Positions 33,949 through 44,563 are shown, counted from the stretch's first letter. The stretch is DNA of 64,000 nt from Sphingomonas profundi (GCF_009739515.1 NZ_CP046535.1:1550001-1614000), one strand, 5' to 3'. The notes: generated by a model not told the origin, from the letters alone. Program-made: numbers and translations.

Positions 33949-34871
33949 CCGATCCCGCCCCCGCCCCTGTCGCGCCGGATCGGCAATCCTGCGGCCTGAT
34001 CGCCGTCGTCGGCGCGCCCAACGCCGGCAAGTCGACCCTCGTCAACGCGCTGGTCGGCCAGAAGGTGGCGATCGTCAGCCCCAAGGCGCAGACCACGCGG
34101 GTGCGGCTGATGGGCGTCGCGATCGAGGGAAGCACCCAGATCCTGCTGGTCGACACGCCCGGCATCTTCGAGCCGCGCCGCAGGCTGGATCGGGCGATGG
34201 TGGCGGCGGCCTGGGGCGGCGCCAGCGACGCCGATCTGATCGCGCTGGTGATCGACGCGAAGGCCGGCATCAAGGCGAAGCTGGACGATCTCATCAAAGG
34301 CCTGGCCGACCGGCGGGAGCCGCGCGTCGTGATCCTCAACAAGGTGGACGTGACGCCCAAGGAGAAGCTGCTGGAACTCGCCGTGCGGCTGAACGAGGCG
34401 CTGGCGCCCGAGGAGATCTTCATGGTCTCCGCCGCCACCGGCGACGGCATCGCGGCGCTGAAGGCGGCGCTCGCCCATCGGATGCCGGCGGGGCCGTGGC
34501 ACTTCCCCGAGGATCAGGTCTCCGACGCGACCGACCGGATGCTCGCCGCGGAGGTGACGCGCGAGCAGCTCTACCTCCAGCTCCATGCCGAGCTGCCTTA
34601 TGCCAGCGCCGTGGAGACCGAGAAATATGAGGAGCGCAAGGACGGCTCCGTCGCGATCCACCAGCAGATCCTGGTCGCGCGCGATACGCAGCGGGCCATC
34701 GTGCTCGGCAAGGGCGGCGCACGGCTGAAGGAGATCGGCAGCCGCGCGCGCGAGGAACTGCAGCGTCTGCTCGGCCACAAGGTGCACCTGTTCCTCCACG
34801 TCAAGGTGAAGCCGGACTGGGAGGAGGATCGCGCCCTGTATCGCGACATCGGCCTCGACTGGGTCGATTGA
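33945..34871 (+). CDS. era: GTPase Era
   Basis: The 308-residue protein starts at a TTG at 33945 that overlaps the rnc stop. The GTPase motifs are G1 GAPNAGKST, G3 DTPGI and G4 NKVD. The C-terminal KH domain has AIVLGKGGARLKEIGSRARE and ends with the typical KVKPDWEEDRALYRDIGLDW. Era binds 16S rRNA and helps 30S subunit assembly. An 11-residue Pro/Ala leader before CGLIAVVG may or may not be translated. Confidence 0.96.
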   Translation: MTDPAPAPVAPDRQSCGLIAVVGAPNAGKSTLVNALVGQKVAIVSPKAQTTRVRLMGVAIEGSTQILLVDTPGIFEPRRRLDRAMVAAAWGGASDADLIALVIDAKAGIKAKLDDLIKGLADRREPRVVILNKVDVTPKEKLLELAVRLNEALAPEEIFMVSAATGDGIAALKAALAHRMPAGPWHFPEDQVSDATDRMLAAEVTREQLYLQLHAELPYASAVETEKYEERKDGSVAIHQQILVARDTQRAIVLGKGGARLKEIGSRAREELQRLLGHKVHLFLHVKVKPDWEEDRALYRDIGLDWVD

Positions 34872-34933
34872 CCGCCGGAAGCTGGCGCAATGAGCGGGTG
34901 GACGCGCATGGCCGGCACGCTCATGGTGCGGCG

Positions 34934-35167
34934 ATGATAGCCCGCTTGTTCATCCCGTCGCTCGATTCCACCCCACGCGACTTCGAGTTCCGCGTGTCGC
35001 CCGTAGTCGGCGACGTGATCCATATCGAGCATGAGGACGAGGCGATCGTCGTCTCGGTGGAGCGGATCGAGCATTATCCCGTGGCGATGACCGGCGGCAC
35101 CAACATCTTCGGCGGGCGGGAGCCGGCGCTGACGGTGATCGCCCGCGTCGTGTCGGGCGAGGGCTGA
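34934..35167 (+). CDS. Small conserved-type hypothetical protein, 77 aa
   Basis: I prefer the ATG at 34934 (MIARLFIPSLDSTPRDFEFRVSPVVGDVIHIEHEDEAIVVSVERIEHYP). The sequence is beta-rich, with alternating hydrophobic residues, like a small barrel. No function is recognised. It lies 62 bases after era and seven bases before the next small gene, so the three may share a transcript. Confidence 0.7.
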   Translation: MIARLFIPSLDSTPRDFEFRVSPVVGDVIHIEHEDEAIVVSVERIEHYPVAMTGGTNIFGGREPALTVIARVVSGEG

Positions 35168-35173
35168 GCGGCC

Positions 35174-35452
35174 GTGGCGGACAAGCCGATCGATCCGCTG
35201 GGCCTGCTCCAGGCGCTCGCCGCCGCGTGGACAGCGCCGGCCGCCGCGCCGCCGCCGCCCTCGGCCAGCGGCGATGCGCCTTCCGCCCGCCTGATGGCGC
35301 AGGCGCTGGCCGCCGCCAACATGCCGAGCCGCGCGGAGGTGGACGAGATCGCCGCCCGCCTCGACCGTATCGAGGAAACGCTGGCGCGGATCGAGCGGCT
35401 GGTGAAGGCCGGTCGCCGCGCCAAGCCGCGCAAGGCGACGAAGAAGGAGTGA
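35174..35452 (+). CDS. Small Ala/Lys-rich protein with coiled coil
   Basis: This 92-residue protein from a GTG start has an Ala/Pro-rich first half, a predicted coiled coil near residues 52-78 (RAEVDEIAARLDRIEETLARIERLV) and a basic tail GRRAKPRKATKKE. This layout resembles phasin-like or nucleoid-associated small proteins with Lys-rich tails, but I cannot assign a family. It ends 21 bases before the convergent prmA gene. Confidence 0.65.
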   Translation: MADKPIDPLGLLQALAAAWTAPAAAPPPPSASGDAPSARLMAQALAAANMPSRAEVDEIAARLDRIEETLARIERLVKAGRRAKPRKATKKE

Positions 35453-35473
35453 GACCCGGCGGCGGCGTTGCCG

Positions 35474-36457
35474 CTAGCGCCGCCGCTTGATCATGCGCAG
35501 GGTGGGCCAGTCGCCCAGCCGGATGGTATCGGCCAGGCGCAGCCCCTCCCGGCGGTAGGCGGCCGCCACCCGCTCCGCCTGATGATCGAGCAGGCCTGCC
35601 AGCACCAGCGACCCGCCGGGCAGCAGCGCGCCGCCCAGCATCGGCGCCAGCTCTACCAGCGGACCGGCCAGGATGTTCGCCACGATCAGGTCGTAGGGCG
35701 CCCACGCGCGCAGGCGGGGATGGGCGAGGCCGGGCGCCGTCGCCAGCGCGACGCGCCCGTGGCCGCGGCCGATCGCCACGCCGTTCACCGCCGCATTTTC
35801 GGCCGTCACCTCGATCGCCACCGGATCGATGTCGGATGCGGCGACACGCGCGCGCGGCCACACGGCCAGCGCGGCGAAGGCGAGCAGGCCGGTGCCCGTG
35901 CCGACATCGACGATATCGTCGAAGCGCAGGCCGCTGGCGCGCATCCGGTCGATCATCATCAGGCAGCCGGTCGTCGTCTCGTGGTGGCCGGTGCCGAATG
36001 CCCGCCCCGCCTCGATCGTGAAGGCGATCGCGCCCGGTGGCGGCGCGGCCGCGCTGGCGGGCGTGCGCACGTAGAAGCGCCCGGCGCGGATCGGCTCCAG
36101 CCCCGCCTGCGACAGCGTGACCCAATCCTCCTCCGGAATATGCTCGATAAGCGGCGCGGTGCCGACGGCGCTCGGCACCAGATCGCGCACCAGCGCGATC
36201 GTCGCCGCGTCCGGCTCGGCCTCGACATAGGCGTCGAGTCGCCACGCGTCGGGGGCGGCGGGATCGGGCTCGCTCGTCATCAGCACCGGCGGCTCGTCCA
36301 GCAGCGCCAGCTGCGGCACGTCGCCGGCCAGCGCCTCCGCCTCCGCTCTCGTGCAGGGCAGGCTCAGCTTCCAGCTACCGGCGCAGGCCGCGTCGAACGG
36401 GAAGCCGGTGACGCCGTCGCCCTTCGCCCCGGCCCGGCGGCGCGGCCTAGCGGACAT
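35474..36457 (-). CDS. prmA: Ribosomal protein L11 methyltransferase
   Basis: The 327-residue protein has the PrmA layout: a variable N-terminal substrate domain, then a SAM methyltransferase domain. Key motifs are AFGTGHHETT, DVGTGTGLLAFAAL and the catalytic-type NILAGPLVELAP. It methylates ribosomal protein L11. The N-terminus (about 30 residues before WKLSLPC) is Arg/Gly-rich and may be over-long. Its start overlaps the end of the SDR gene by 11 bases. Confidence 0.93.
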   Translation of the reverse strand: MSARPRRRAGAKGDGVTGFPFDAACAGSWKLSLPCTRAEAEALAGDVPQLALLDEPPVLMTSEPDPAAPDAWRLDAYVEAEPDAATIALVRDLVPSAVGTAPLIEHIPEEDWVTLSQAGLEPIRAGRFYVRTPASAAAPPPGAIAFTIEAGRAFGTGHHETTTGCLMMIDRMRASGLRFDDIVDVGTGTGLLAFAALAVWPRARVAASDIDPVAIEVTAENAAVNGVAIGRGHGRVALATAPGLAHPRLRAWAPYDLIVANILAGPLVELAPMLGGALLPGGSLVLAGLLDHQAERVAAAYRREGLRLADTIRLGDWPTLRMIKRRR

Positions 36458-37157
36458 AGCTGGCGCCGTTGATGTCGAGCACGGCCCCGGTCATCGAGGG
36501 CGGCGCGGCGAGTGCCAGGAAGCGCACCGTCTCCGCCACCTCGGCGGGCTCGGCGACGCGGCCGAGCGGAATGTCGGCGAGCAGCCTGTCGCCGCCCCGG
36601 CTCGCCAGATAGTCCTCGGCCATGCCGGTCATGGTGAAGCCGGGGCAGATGGCGAACGCCAGGATGCCCTCGCCGGCATGGCCGCGCGCGATCGTCTTGG
36701 TCATGGCGACCATGCCCGCCTTGGAGGCGGCGTAGTGCCAGTGGGCCGGGCTGTCGCCGCGATAGGCGGCGCGGCTGGCGACGTTGACGATGCGCCCGCC
36801 GCCGCCCCGGGCACGAAAGTGGAGCACAGCGCGGCGGCACAGCTCGGCGCTGGCGGCAAGGTTCACCTGCATGGTGCGCGCCCACGCGGCGGACCAGGCG
36901 CCGTCCTCGCCGTCCAGCGGCGCCGCCTCGAAGATGCCGGCATTGTTGACCAGCACGTCTATACGGCCGTCCAGCCGCTCCACCGCCGCCCGCCACAGCG
37001 TGGCGGGCGCGGCGGGATCGGTGAAGTCGGCGGCGATCATGTCCTCTCCGCCCGCGGTGGAGTGGCCGACGACGCGCACGTCCTCGCCGGCGAGGCGGGT
37101 GAGGATGGCGGCGCCGATGCCGCGGCTGGTGCCGGTGGCGAGGATGTGGATCGTCAT
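36447..37157 (-). CDS. SDR family oxidoreductase
   Basis: The 236-residue protein from the ATG at 37157 is a classical short-chain dehydrogenase. The nucleotide motif is TGTSRGIG (residues 8-15), with NNAG further on, and the catalytic Ser and Tyr-x3-Lys are in NVASRAAY and HYAASKAG. The C-terminal VLDINGASYVR is typical. The substrate is unknown. It overlaps prmA, with which it is presumably co-transcribed. Confidence 0.9.
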   Translation of the reverse strand: MTIHILATGTSRGIGAAILTRLAGEDVRVVGHSTAGGEDMIAADFTDPAAPATLWRAAVERLDGRIDVLVNNAGIFEAAPLDGEDGAWSAAWARTMQVNLAASAELCRRAVLHFRARGGGGRIVNVASRAAYRGDSPAHWHYAASKAGMVAMTKTIARGHAGEGILAFAICPGFTMTGMAEDYLASRGGDRLLADIPLGRVAEPAEVAETVRFLALAAPPSMTGAVLDINGASYVR

Positions 37158-37216
37158 GCGCGGTGCGATACGCAAGACGCGGCGCGGGGAAAAGCCTTAC
37201 CGGCCCGCCTAAGCGC

Positions 37217-38674
37217 TTACGCCGCCGCCGGCAGCCTCAGCCGGGCGCAGAGGCCGCCGAGATCCTCGCTCTCCTCCAGGCTCACCGTGCCCTCGTATAT
37301 CTCCGATACGTCGCGCACGATGGCGAGGCCGAGGCCGGTGCCCGGCTTGCCCGTATCCAGCCGGGCGCCGCGTTCGAACAGCGTGTTGCGCTGCGCCGCC
37401 GGTATGCCGGGGCCGTCGTCCTCCACCATGATCTCGACGAAGCCGGCCTCGCGCGTCACCGTGACGAACACCCGGCCCTGACCGTATTTCGCGGCATTCT
37501 CGATCAGGTTGCCGAGCATCTCGTCCAGATCCTGCCGCTCGACATGCACCACCGCATCCTTCGCGCCGTCTATGTCGATCGTCACGTGGCGGTGCAGGCG
37601 GGAGACGGCGCGCTCCACCGCCTTCACCGATGGCCACACCTCCGACCGGCTCTGCGCGCTGCCGCGCCGCCCAACCGCGCGGGCGCGGGCCAGGTGGTGA
37701 TCCACCTGCCGGCGCATCGTCGTCGCCTCGCGCACCACCGTCGCGACCAGATCGTCGCTGCCGGCGGTCGCCTCGTTCATGATGACGGTGAGCGGCGTCT
37801 TCAGCGCGTGGGCGAGGTTGCCGGCATGGCGCCGCGCCTCCTCCGCCTGCTTCTCGTTATGGGCGAGCAGATCGTTCAGCTCCTCCACCATCGGCTTGAT
37901 CTCGTCGGGCAGATGCTCGTCCACGCGGGCGATGTGGCCGGTGCGGACGGCGCTGATCTCGCGCCGGATTTTGCGCAGCGGCCACAGGCCGAACGTGGCC
38001 TGCAGCGCCGACATGATGATGAGCCCCAGGCCGAGCGCCGCGAAGGAGCGGACCAGCGTCTTGCGCAGGGCGGCGATCTGCTCGTTCAGCCCGGCGCGCG
38101 TCTGGGCGACCTGGAAGCGCCATTCGAGTGGCGAATCGGGCAGCTTGATGTCCCGCTCCAGCACGCGCAGCGGATCGGACGGGAATTCGTTGCTGTCATA
38201 GACGTGGATGTCGTTGTCATGATGGCCGCGTCGCACGGTGAGCGCCCGATCCCACAGCGAGCGGGAGCGGAACGGATCGAACCCCCGGCCGGAGACCTGC
38301 CAGTAGAGCCCCGAATAGGGCTCCAGGAAACGCTGGTCGCCGAGCGGGCGGTTGAACCGCACCTCGCCGTCCGGCCCGGTCTCGGCAGAGGCGATCATCG
38401 CCGTCAGCACATATTCCAGCTGCCCGTCGAAATTGCGGGTGATGGCGTCGCGCAGCACGCGATCCAGCGCCAGCCCGCCGCCGAGCAGCAGCAGCATTAT
38501 CCAGAGGGCGGCGATGCCGATCATGCGCCGGGTGAGCGATCCGGCGCGGCCGCGCCCCGCCCCGGCATCCCGCCCGATCCGCATACGCCGGCCGAACAGG
38601 AAGCGCAGCCAGTTGGTCGCCATGACCGGCCAGCGATCCTCGCGCGACGCGGCCGGGGGTGTCTCGCTGCTCAT
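37217..38674 (-). CDS. Sensor histidine kinase, PhoQ-like
   Basis: The 485-residue kinase has two membrane helices (ALWIMLLLLGGGLAL near residue 57 and SFAALGLGLIIMSALQATFG near 210) around a periplasmic sensor of about 140 residues. The linker after the second helix is HAMP-like. The phospho-acceptor His is in LAHALKTPLTV; the N box is NLIENAAKYG and the G boxes are DDGPGIP and GTGLGLAIV. The non-standard HALK instead of HELR is typical of PhoQ-type kinases. It is 16 bases after its regulator gene. Confidence 0.93.
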   Translation of the reverse strand: MSSETPPAASREDRWPVMATNWLRFLFGRRMRIGRDAGAGRGRAGSLTRRMIGIAALWIMLLLLGGGLALDRVLRDAITRNFDGQLEYVLTAMIASAETGPDGEVRFNRPLGDQRFLEPYSGLYWQVSGRGFDPFRSRSLWDRALTVRRGHHDNDIHVYDSNEFPSDPLRVLERDIKLPDSPLEWRFQVAQTRAGLNEQIAALRKTLVRSFAALGLGLIIMSALQATFGLWPLRKIRREISAVRTGHIARVDEHLPDEIKPMVEELNDLLAHNEKQAEEARRHAGNLAHALKTPLTVIMNEATAGSDDLVATVVREATTMRRQVDHHLARARAVGRRGSAQSRSEVWPSVKAVERAVSRLHRHVTIDIDGAKDAVVHVERQDLDEMLGNLIENAAKYGQGRVFVTVTREAGFVEIMVEDDGPGIPAAQRNTLFERGARLDTGKPGTGLGLAIVRDVSEIYEGTVSLEESEDLGGLCARLRLPAAA

Positions 38675-38690
38675 CGCCGGTGCGGCGCGA

Positions 38691-39356
38691 TCAGGCGCCC
38701 GGATCTTCCAGGCTGTAGCCGAGGCCGCGGATGGTGGTGATCACGTCCGGCCCCAATTTCTTGCGGATGCGCGTGACGAACACCTCGATCGTGTTCGAAT
38801 CGCGATCGAAATCCTGATCGTAGATATGCTCGATCAGCTCGGTGCGGCTCACCACCTTGCCCTTGTGGTGCAGCAGGTAGCTGAGCAGCTTATACTCCTG
38901 CGCCGTCAGCTTCACCGGCTCGCCGGCCAGCGTGACCTTGCCGGAACGGGTGTCGAGCCGCACGTCGCCGGCCGTCAGCTCGGACGAGGCGTTGCCCGAT
39001 GCGCGGCGGATCAGCGCGCGCAGGCGGGCGATCAGTTCCTCCGTCTGGAACGGCTTGGCAAGATAGTCGTCGGCCCCGGCATCGAGCCCGGCCACCTTGT
39101 CCGACCAGCTGTCGCGCGCGGTGAGCACCAGCACGGGCGTCTCCTTGCCCTCCTTGCGCCAGCGGTCCAGCACGGTGAGCCCGTCCACCTCCGGCAGGCC
39201 GAGATCGAGCACGATCGCGTCGTAATTCTCGGTGGAGCCGAGATAATGGCCATCCTCGCCGTCGGTCGCGAGATCGATGGCATAGCCGGCGCCTTCCAGG
39301 GTGGCGCGGAGCTGGCGGCCGAGATTCGGCTCGTCCTCGACGATCAATACGCGCAT
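38691..39356 (-). CDS. OmpR-family response regulator, PhoP-like
   Basis: The 221-residue regulator has an intact receiver: acidic pair VEDE, phospho-acceptor Asp in IVLDLGLPEVDG (near residue 51) and Lys in LAKPFQ. The C-terminal winged helix runs from VRLDTRSGKVTLAG to IRGLGYSLE. In contrast to the regulator at 3139, it should be phosphorylated by the neighbouring kinase. The upstream PepSY gene is in the same direction, so the three form one unit. Confidence 0.94.
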   Translation of the reverse strand: MRVLIVEDEPNLGRQLRATLEGAGYAIDLATDGEDGHYLGSTENYDAIVLDLGLPEVDGLTVLDRWRKEGKETPVLVLTARDSWSDKVAGLDAGADDYLAKPFQTEELIARLRALIRRASGNASSELTAGDVRLDTRSGKVTLAGEPVKLTAQEYKLLSYLLHHKGKVVSRTELIEHIYDQDFDRDSNTIEVFVTRIRKKLGPDVITTIRGLGYSLEDPGA

Positions 39357-39445
39357 GTCACCCCTTCATCCTCGAACCCGTGTCCTGAGCCCACGCCAGT
39401 GGCTTATGGCGCGCGTGCCGCCGGTTCGACAAGCGGCGGCGCGCC

Positions 39446-39754
39446 TCAGTTGCCGGATCGGCCGAGCACGGCGCCGGTGCGCCCGTCCACGTCCACCCAT
39501 ATCACGGAGCCGCCGCGCATGAACTTCAGGCGGTAGCGCGCGGTATCGGAATCATATTCGGGGCCGATATAGCTGGCGCCGCCCATCTTCGGCACGACGC
39601 GCGCCTCGATCTCGCGCAGCGGCCGCACCTCGCCGCGCCGCGTGTCGCTGTAGATCGCGTCCTGATCGCGCCGCCGCTGCTCCGCCCCCGCATGGGCGCC
39701 GGCGGCGAGAACCGCACCCGCGAGCGGGAGGAGGATAAATTTCTTCATCGGCAT
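39446..39754 (-). CDS. PepSY domain periplasmic protein
   Basis: The 102-residue protein begins MPMKKFILLPLAGAVLAAGAHA, a signal peptide; the ATG at 39748 is an alternative start. The mature part is one PepSY-like domain (REIEARVVPKMGGASYIGPEYDSDTARYRLKF...VWVDVDGRTGAVLG-type pattern). PepSY proteins often inhibit proteases or modulate two-component sensors. It lies 90 bases before the PhoP-like regulator, which suggests it belongs to that signalling unit. Confidence 0.85.
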   Translation of the reverse strand: MPMKKFILLPLAGAVLAAGAHAGAEQRRRDQDAIYSDTRRGEVRPLREIEARVVPKMGGASYIGPEYDSDTARYRLKFMRGGSVIWVDVDGRTGAVLGRSGN

Positions 39755-39832
39755 GGGCTTGTGGCATAGGGCCGGCGCATTGAATAGGCGGTGAACAGGC
39801 CGCCTCCCACGTTCTCCAGCGATAGTTGCATT

Positions 39833-41637
<1,805 letters not shown>

Positions 41638-41655
41638 GCCGACAAGGATGCTGGA

Positions 41656-42657
41656 ATGACCAACGACGATGGCATGACTACCGACCAAGCGAGGCCCGAC
41701 GTCCGCCGTTTCCTCGACTATGTGAACGCCCTGCCCGGCCCGCGAACGCACGAGCTGCCGCCCGAGACCTCGCGCGCGCTGTTCCGCCAGATGCGCGACG
41801 TGGCGGACGCGCCCGTCGGCGAGCTGGCGGTGATCCGCGATCTTGAGGTGCCGGCCGCGCACGGCGGCATTCGCGCCCGCCTGTACGACGCGCGCGAGGC
41901 GCGTGCGCCGGGGCCGGTGATGCTGTTCTTTCACGGCGGCGGCTTCGTCCTCGGCGATCTCGACAGCCACGAGCCGCTCTGCGCCGAGTTCGCCCGCGTG
42001 CTGGACATGCCGGTGGTGGCGGTCGACTACCGGCTGGCGCCCGAACATGCCTGGCCCGCCGCGCCCGACGACTGCGAGACGGTGACGCGCTGGGTGGCCG
42101 ATACGCCGGGCGTGCTCGGCCGCGGCGTCTCCGGCCTAGTGCTGGCCGGGGACAGCGCGGGCGGCACGCTGACGATCGTCACGGCCATGGCCCTGCGCGA
42201 TCGGCCGGCCGGCGTGCCGGTGCTCGCCCACTTCCCGATCTATCCCTCGCTCGCGCGGTCGCAGGAGTTCCCGTCCTTCGCCGAGTTCAACCAGGGCTAT
42301 TTCCTGACGCTGGAGGGGATGCGCTTTTTCAGCGAATCCTATCGCGCCGACGTGAGCCATTGGCGTGCCGTGCCGACGCGGGGCGAGATGACGGGCATGC
42401 CGCCGGCACTGGTCGTCACCGCCAGCCTCGATCCGATCCGCGATGAAGGCCGCGCCTACGCCTCGGCGCTCGTCGCCGCGGGCGTGCCGACCGTCTATCG
42501 CGAGGCGGTGGGCACGATCCACGGCTTCTGCAACCTGCGCAAGGCCATCCCTTCCTCGGAGGGCGACATTCGCGGCGCGCTGGTGGCGCTGAAGGCGATC
42601 GTAGTGGAGGCGAGCGCCGCCGCGGCGATGGCGCAGGCCGATCCGGTGCCGGCGTGA
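41656..42657 (+). CDS. Alpha/beta hydrolase, hormone-sensitive lipase type
   Basis: The 333-residue protein is a family IV esterase. The oxyanion-hole motif is FFHGGGFVLGD (near residues 92-102), the nucleophile Ser is in LAGDSAGG (near 170), the Asp is in ASLDPIRDEG and the His is in GTIHGFCN. No signal peptide is seen, so it is cytoplasmic. Natural substrates are unknown, probably short-chain esters. Its stop overlaps the rppH start (GTGA). Confidence 0.93.
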   Translation: MTNDDGMTTDQARPDVRRFLDYVNALPGPRTHELPPETSRALFRQMRDVADAPVGELAVIRDLEVPAAHGGIRARLYDAREARAPGPVMLFFHGGGFVLGDLDSHEPLCAEFARVLDMPVVAVDYRLAPEHAWPAAPDDCETVTRWVADTPGVLGRGVSGLVLAGDSAGGTLTIVTAMALRDRPAGVPVLAHFPIYPSLARSQEFPSFAEFNQGYFLTLEGMRFFSESYRADVSHWRAVPTRGEMTGMPPALVVTASLDPIRDEGRAYASALVAAGVPTVYREAVGTIHGFCNLRKAIPSSEGDIRGALVALKAIVVEASAAAAMAQADPVPA

Positions 42658-43127
42658 ACGAGGCGCTGCCCTACCGGCCGGCCGCCGGCGTGATGCTGCT
42701 GAACGCGGACGGCAAGGTCTTCGTCGCCCAGCGGATCGACAGCACGCTGGAGGCCTGGCAGATGCCGCAAGGCGGCCTCGATCCCGGCGAGGATGCCCGC
42801 GCCGGTGCCCTGCGCGAGCTGGAGGAGGAGACCGGGATCCCGCAGCATCTCGTCGCCGAGATCGCCTGCGCGCGCACGGAGCTGCTCTACGATCTGCCCG
42901 CCGACCTGATCGGCAAGCTGTGGAAGGGGCGCTATCGCGGCCAGCGGCAGACCTGGTTCCTCCTCCGCTTCCTGGGCACGGACGCCGACGTGAACCTGGA
43001 GACCGAGCATCCCGAGTTCCGCGCCTGGAAGTGGGTCGCCCCGGCCGAGCTGCCGAACCTGATCGTTCCGTTCAAGAAGACGCTCTACGAGGCGGTACTG
43101 GCCGAGTTCGCCGAGCATCTGGGCTGA
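42654..43127 (+). CDS. rppH: RNA pyrophosphohydrolase
   Basis: The 157-residue Nudix hydrolase removes pyrophosphate from the 5' ends of mRNA and so triggers decay. The Nudix box is GGLDPGEDARAGALRELEEETGI (two glutamates in the core bind metal). The opening YRPAAGVMLLNADGKVFVAQR and MPQGGLD, and later WKGRYRGQRQTWFLLRF, match RppH of alphaproteobacteria. It has a GTG start within the stop of the esterase gene. Confidence 0.94.
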   Translation: MNEALPYRPAAGVMLLNADGKVFVAQRIDSTLEAWQMPQGGLDPGEDARAGALRELEEETGIPQHLVAEIACARTELLYDLPADLIGKLWKGRYRGQRQTWFLLRFLGTDADVNLETEHPEFRAWKWVAPAELPNLIVPFKKTLYEAVLAEFAEHLG

Positions 43128-43154
43128 CACCCGAGCAACCCACTCCACCCCGTG

Positions 43155-43174
43155 CCCCGAGCGAAGTCGAGGGG
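43155..43174. repeat. Family C repeat, intergenic copy
   Basis: CCCCGAGCGAAGTCGAGGGG is identical to the core of the two units in coaBC. A variant, GGCCGAGCGCAGCCGAGGCC, follows at about 43178-43197. The 227-bp gap between rppH and the dehydrogenase gene holds these repeats and the triple repeat at 43281 and no gene. Confidence 0.85.
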
Positions 43175-43280
43175 CGGGCCGAGCGCAGCCGAGGCCCACT
43201 TATCTCGCAACGCTCAGGTGTGGCGCAGCAGCGAAGCGCGCCGGTTCGCAACATACGTGCTGTGCGTACCGCCGCCGCTC

Positions 43281-43331
43281 GTGTCTCGACTTCGCTCGTG
43301 TCTCGACTTCGCTCGTGTCTCGACTTCGCTC
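43281..43331. repeat. Three tandem 17-bp units of family C in reverse
   Basis: The unit GTGTCTCGACTTCGCTC is repeated three times without spacers (43281-43297, 43298-43314, 43315-43331). It contains CTCGACTTCGCTC, the reverse complement of the family C core. Copy number may vary between strains. Confidence 0.92.
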
Positions 43332-43354
43332 GACAGAAGGGAAGTGGCGGTCCT

Positions 43355-44404
43355 CTACCCCCGGCCGATCAGCCGCATCGCGATCCGGTCCGCCACCAGC
43401 GCGGCGGGGTCGCCGGTGGCGGCGCTCTCGTCCCAGATCTGGTCGAGGCGGCCGGGGATCTGGGCGATGCGCGCCTCCACCTCGGCGCGATCACCCTGCC
43501 CGAGATATTCGAGGCCGACATTGATGATGCCGCCGGCGTTGATGACGTAATCGGGTGCGTAGAGGATGCCGCGCGCCTGCAGCCGGGTGCCGTCCTCCGG
43601 CGTGGCGAGCTGGTTGTTGGCGCCGCCGGCGACGATCGGCGCGTTCAGCGTCGCGATCGTCTCCGCATCCAGTATCGCGCCCAGCGCGCACGGGCTCACC
43701 ACCTCCGCCTCGACGCGCAGGATGTCCGCCTTGTCGACGGCCGTACCGCCGAGTTCCGCCGCGAGCGCGTGGGCGCGGCCGGCATCGACGTCGGCGATCG
43801 TCAGCCGCGCGCCCTCCGCCGCCAGCCGCCGGGCCAGGCCGCCGCCCACGCTGCCGACGCCCTGGATGGCGACGTGCACGCCGGCAAGATCGTCCCGCTT
43901 CAGCCCGCGCCGCACCGCCGCCTTCAGCCCCAGGAACACGCCCAGCGCCGTCAGCGGACCCGGATCGCCGCCGGCCGCCCCCTGTCCCACCGGAAGGCCG
44001 GCGACGTGGCGGGTCTCGGCGCTGATCGCCACCATGTCAGCGTCCGACATGCCGACATCCTCGGCCGTCACATAGCGTCCGCCCAGGCTGTCGATCGCGC
44101 GGCCGAAGGCGGCGAGCAGCGCGGGCGTCTTGGTGCGGGCCGGATCGGCCAGCACCACGCCCTTGCCGCCGCCCATCGGCAGCCCAGCCATGGCGTTCTT
44201 GAAGCTCATGCCGCGGGAGAGGCGCAGCGCGTCCGTCAGCGCGTCCTCGCCATCGGCATAGTGCCAGAAGCGGGTGCCGCCGGCCGCCGGGCCGAGCGCC
44301 GTGGAGTGGATCGCGACGATCGCCGTCAACCCCGCCGCACGATCGCGGAACAGGTGGACGCCCTCATGATCGTCGAAATCCGGATAGTCCCACAGCGCGG
44401 CCAT
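43355..44404 (-). CDS. Glu/Leu/Phe/Val dehydrogenase, leucine dehydrogenase type
   Basis: I start this 349-residue protein at the ATG at 44404, with AGGAC upstream at correct spacing. The catalytic Lys lies in AGLPMGGGKGVV and the first glycine motif around LGPAAGGTRF. The NAD-binding loop is GVGSVGGGLARRL and the C-terminal YVINAGGIINV is typical of leucine and phenylalanine dehydrogenases. It deaminates a branched-chain or aromatic amino acid to the 2-oxo acid. A palindrome overlaps its AT-rich promoter region. Confidence 0.92.
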   Translation of the reverse strand: MAALWDYPDFDDHEGVHLFRDRAAGLTAIVAIHSTALGPAAGGTRFWHYADGEDALTDALRLSRGMSFKNAMAGLPMGGGKGVVLADPARTKTPALLAAFGRAIDSLGGRYVTAEDVGMSDADMVAISAETRHVAGLPVGQGAAGGDPGPLTALGVFLGLKAAVRRGLKRDDLAGVHVAIQGVGSVGGGLARRLAAEGARLTIADVDAGRAHALAAELGGTAVDKADILRVEAEVVSPCALGAILDAETIATLNAPIVAGGANNQLATPEDGTRLQARGILYAPDYVINAGGIINVGLEYLGQGDRAEVEARIAQIPGRLDQIWDESAATGDPAALVADRIAMRLIGRG

Positions 44405-44422
44405 GATCACGTCCTCACTTAA

Positions 44423-44438
44423 TTGCGTGATCGCGCAA
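44423..44438. promoter_or_regulatory. Possible operator before the leucine dehydrogenase gene
   Basis: TTGCGTGATCGCGCAA is a near-perfect palindrome (two mismatched positions). It is followed on the plus side by ATAATATTATT, which on the minus strand offers TATTAT/TAATAT -10 candidates. A regulator of the Lrp/AsnC type would suit the gene, but none is nearby. Confidence 0.35.
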
Positions 44439-44485
44439 TAATATTATTCGCCAGCCGTGACCAGCGGAAAAAGGGAGAGGAGCGG

Positions 44486-44563
44486 TGGGGCGATCGACGG
44501 GGATTGAACCCGCAACCTCCGGTACCACAAACCGGCGCTCTAACCAATTGAGCTACGATCGCC
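44486..44563 (-). tRNA. tRNA-His (anticodon GTG)
   Basis: Read on the minus strand, the acceptor stem GCGATCG pairs with CGATCGC, with the extra G at position -1 opposite discriminator C that marks tRNA-His. The D arm is GCTC/GAGC, the anticodon stem CCGGT/ACCGG encloses TTGTGGT-type loop sequence with GTG, and the T loop is GTTCAAT. CCA is encoded. Confidence 0.96.

Noticed and set aside
43281-43331. Possible CRISPR array
   Set aside because: The three repeats are contiguous 17-bp units without spacers, and no cas genes are present.
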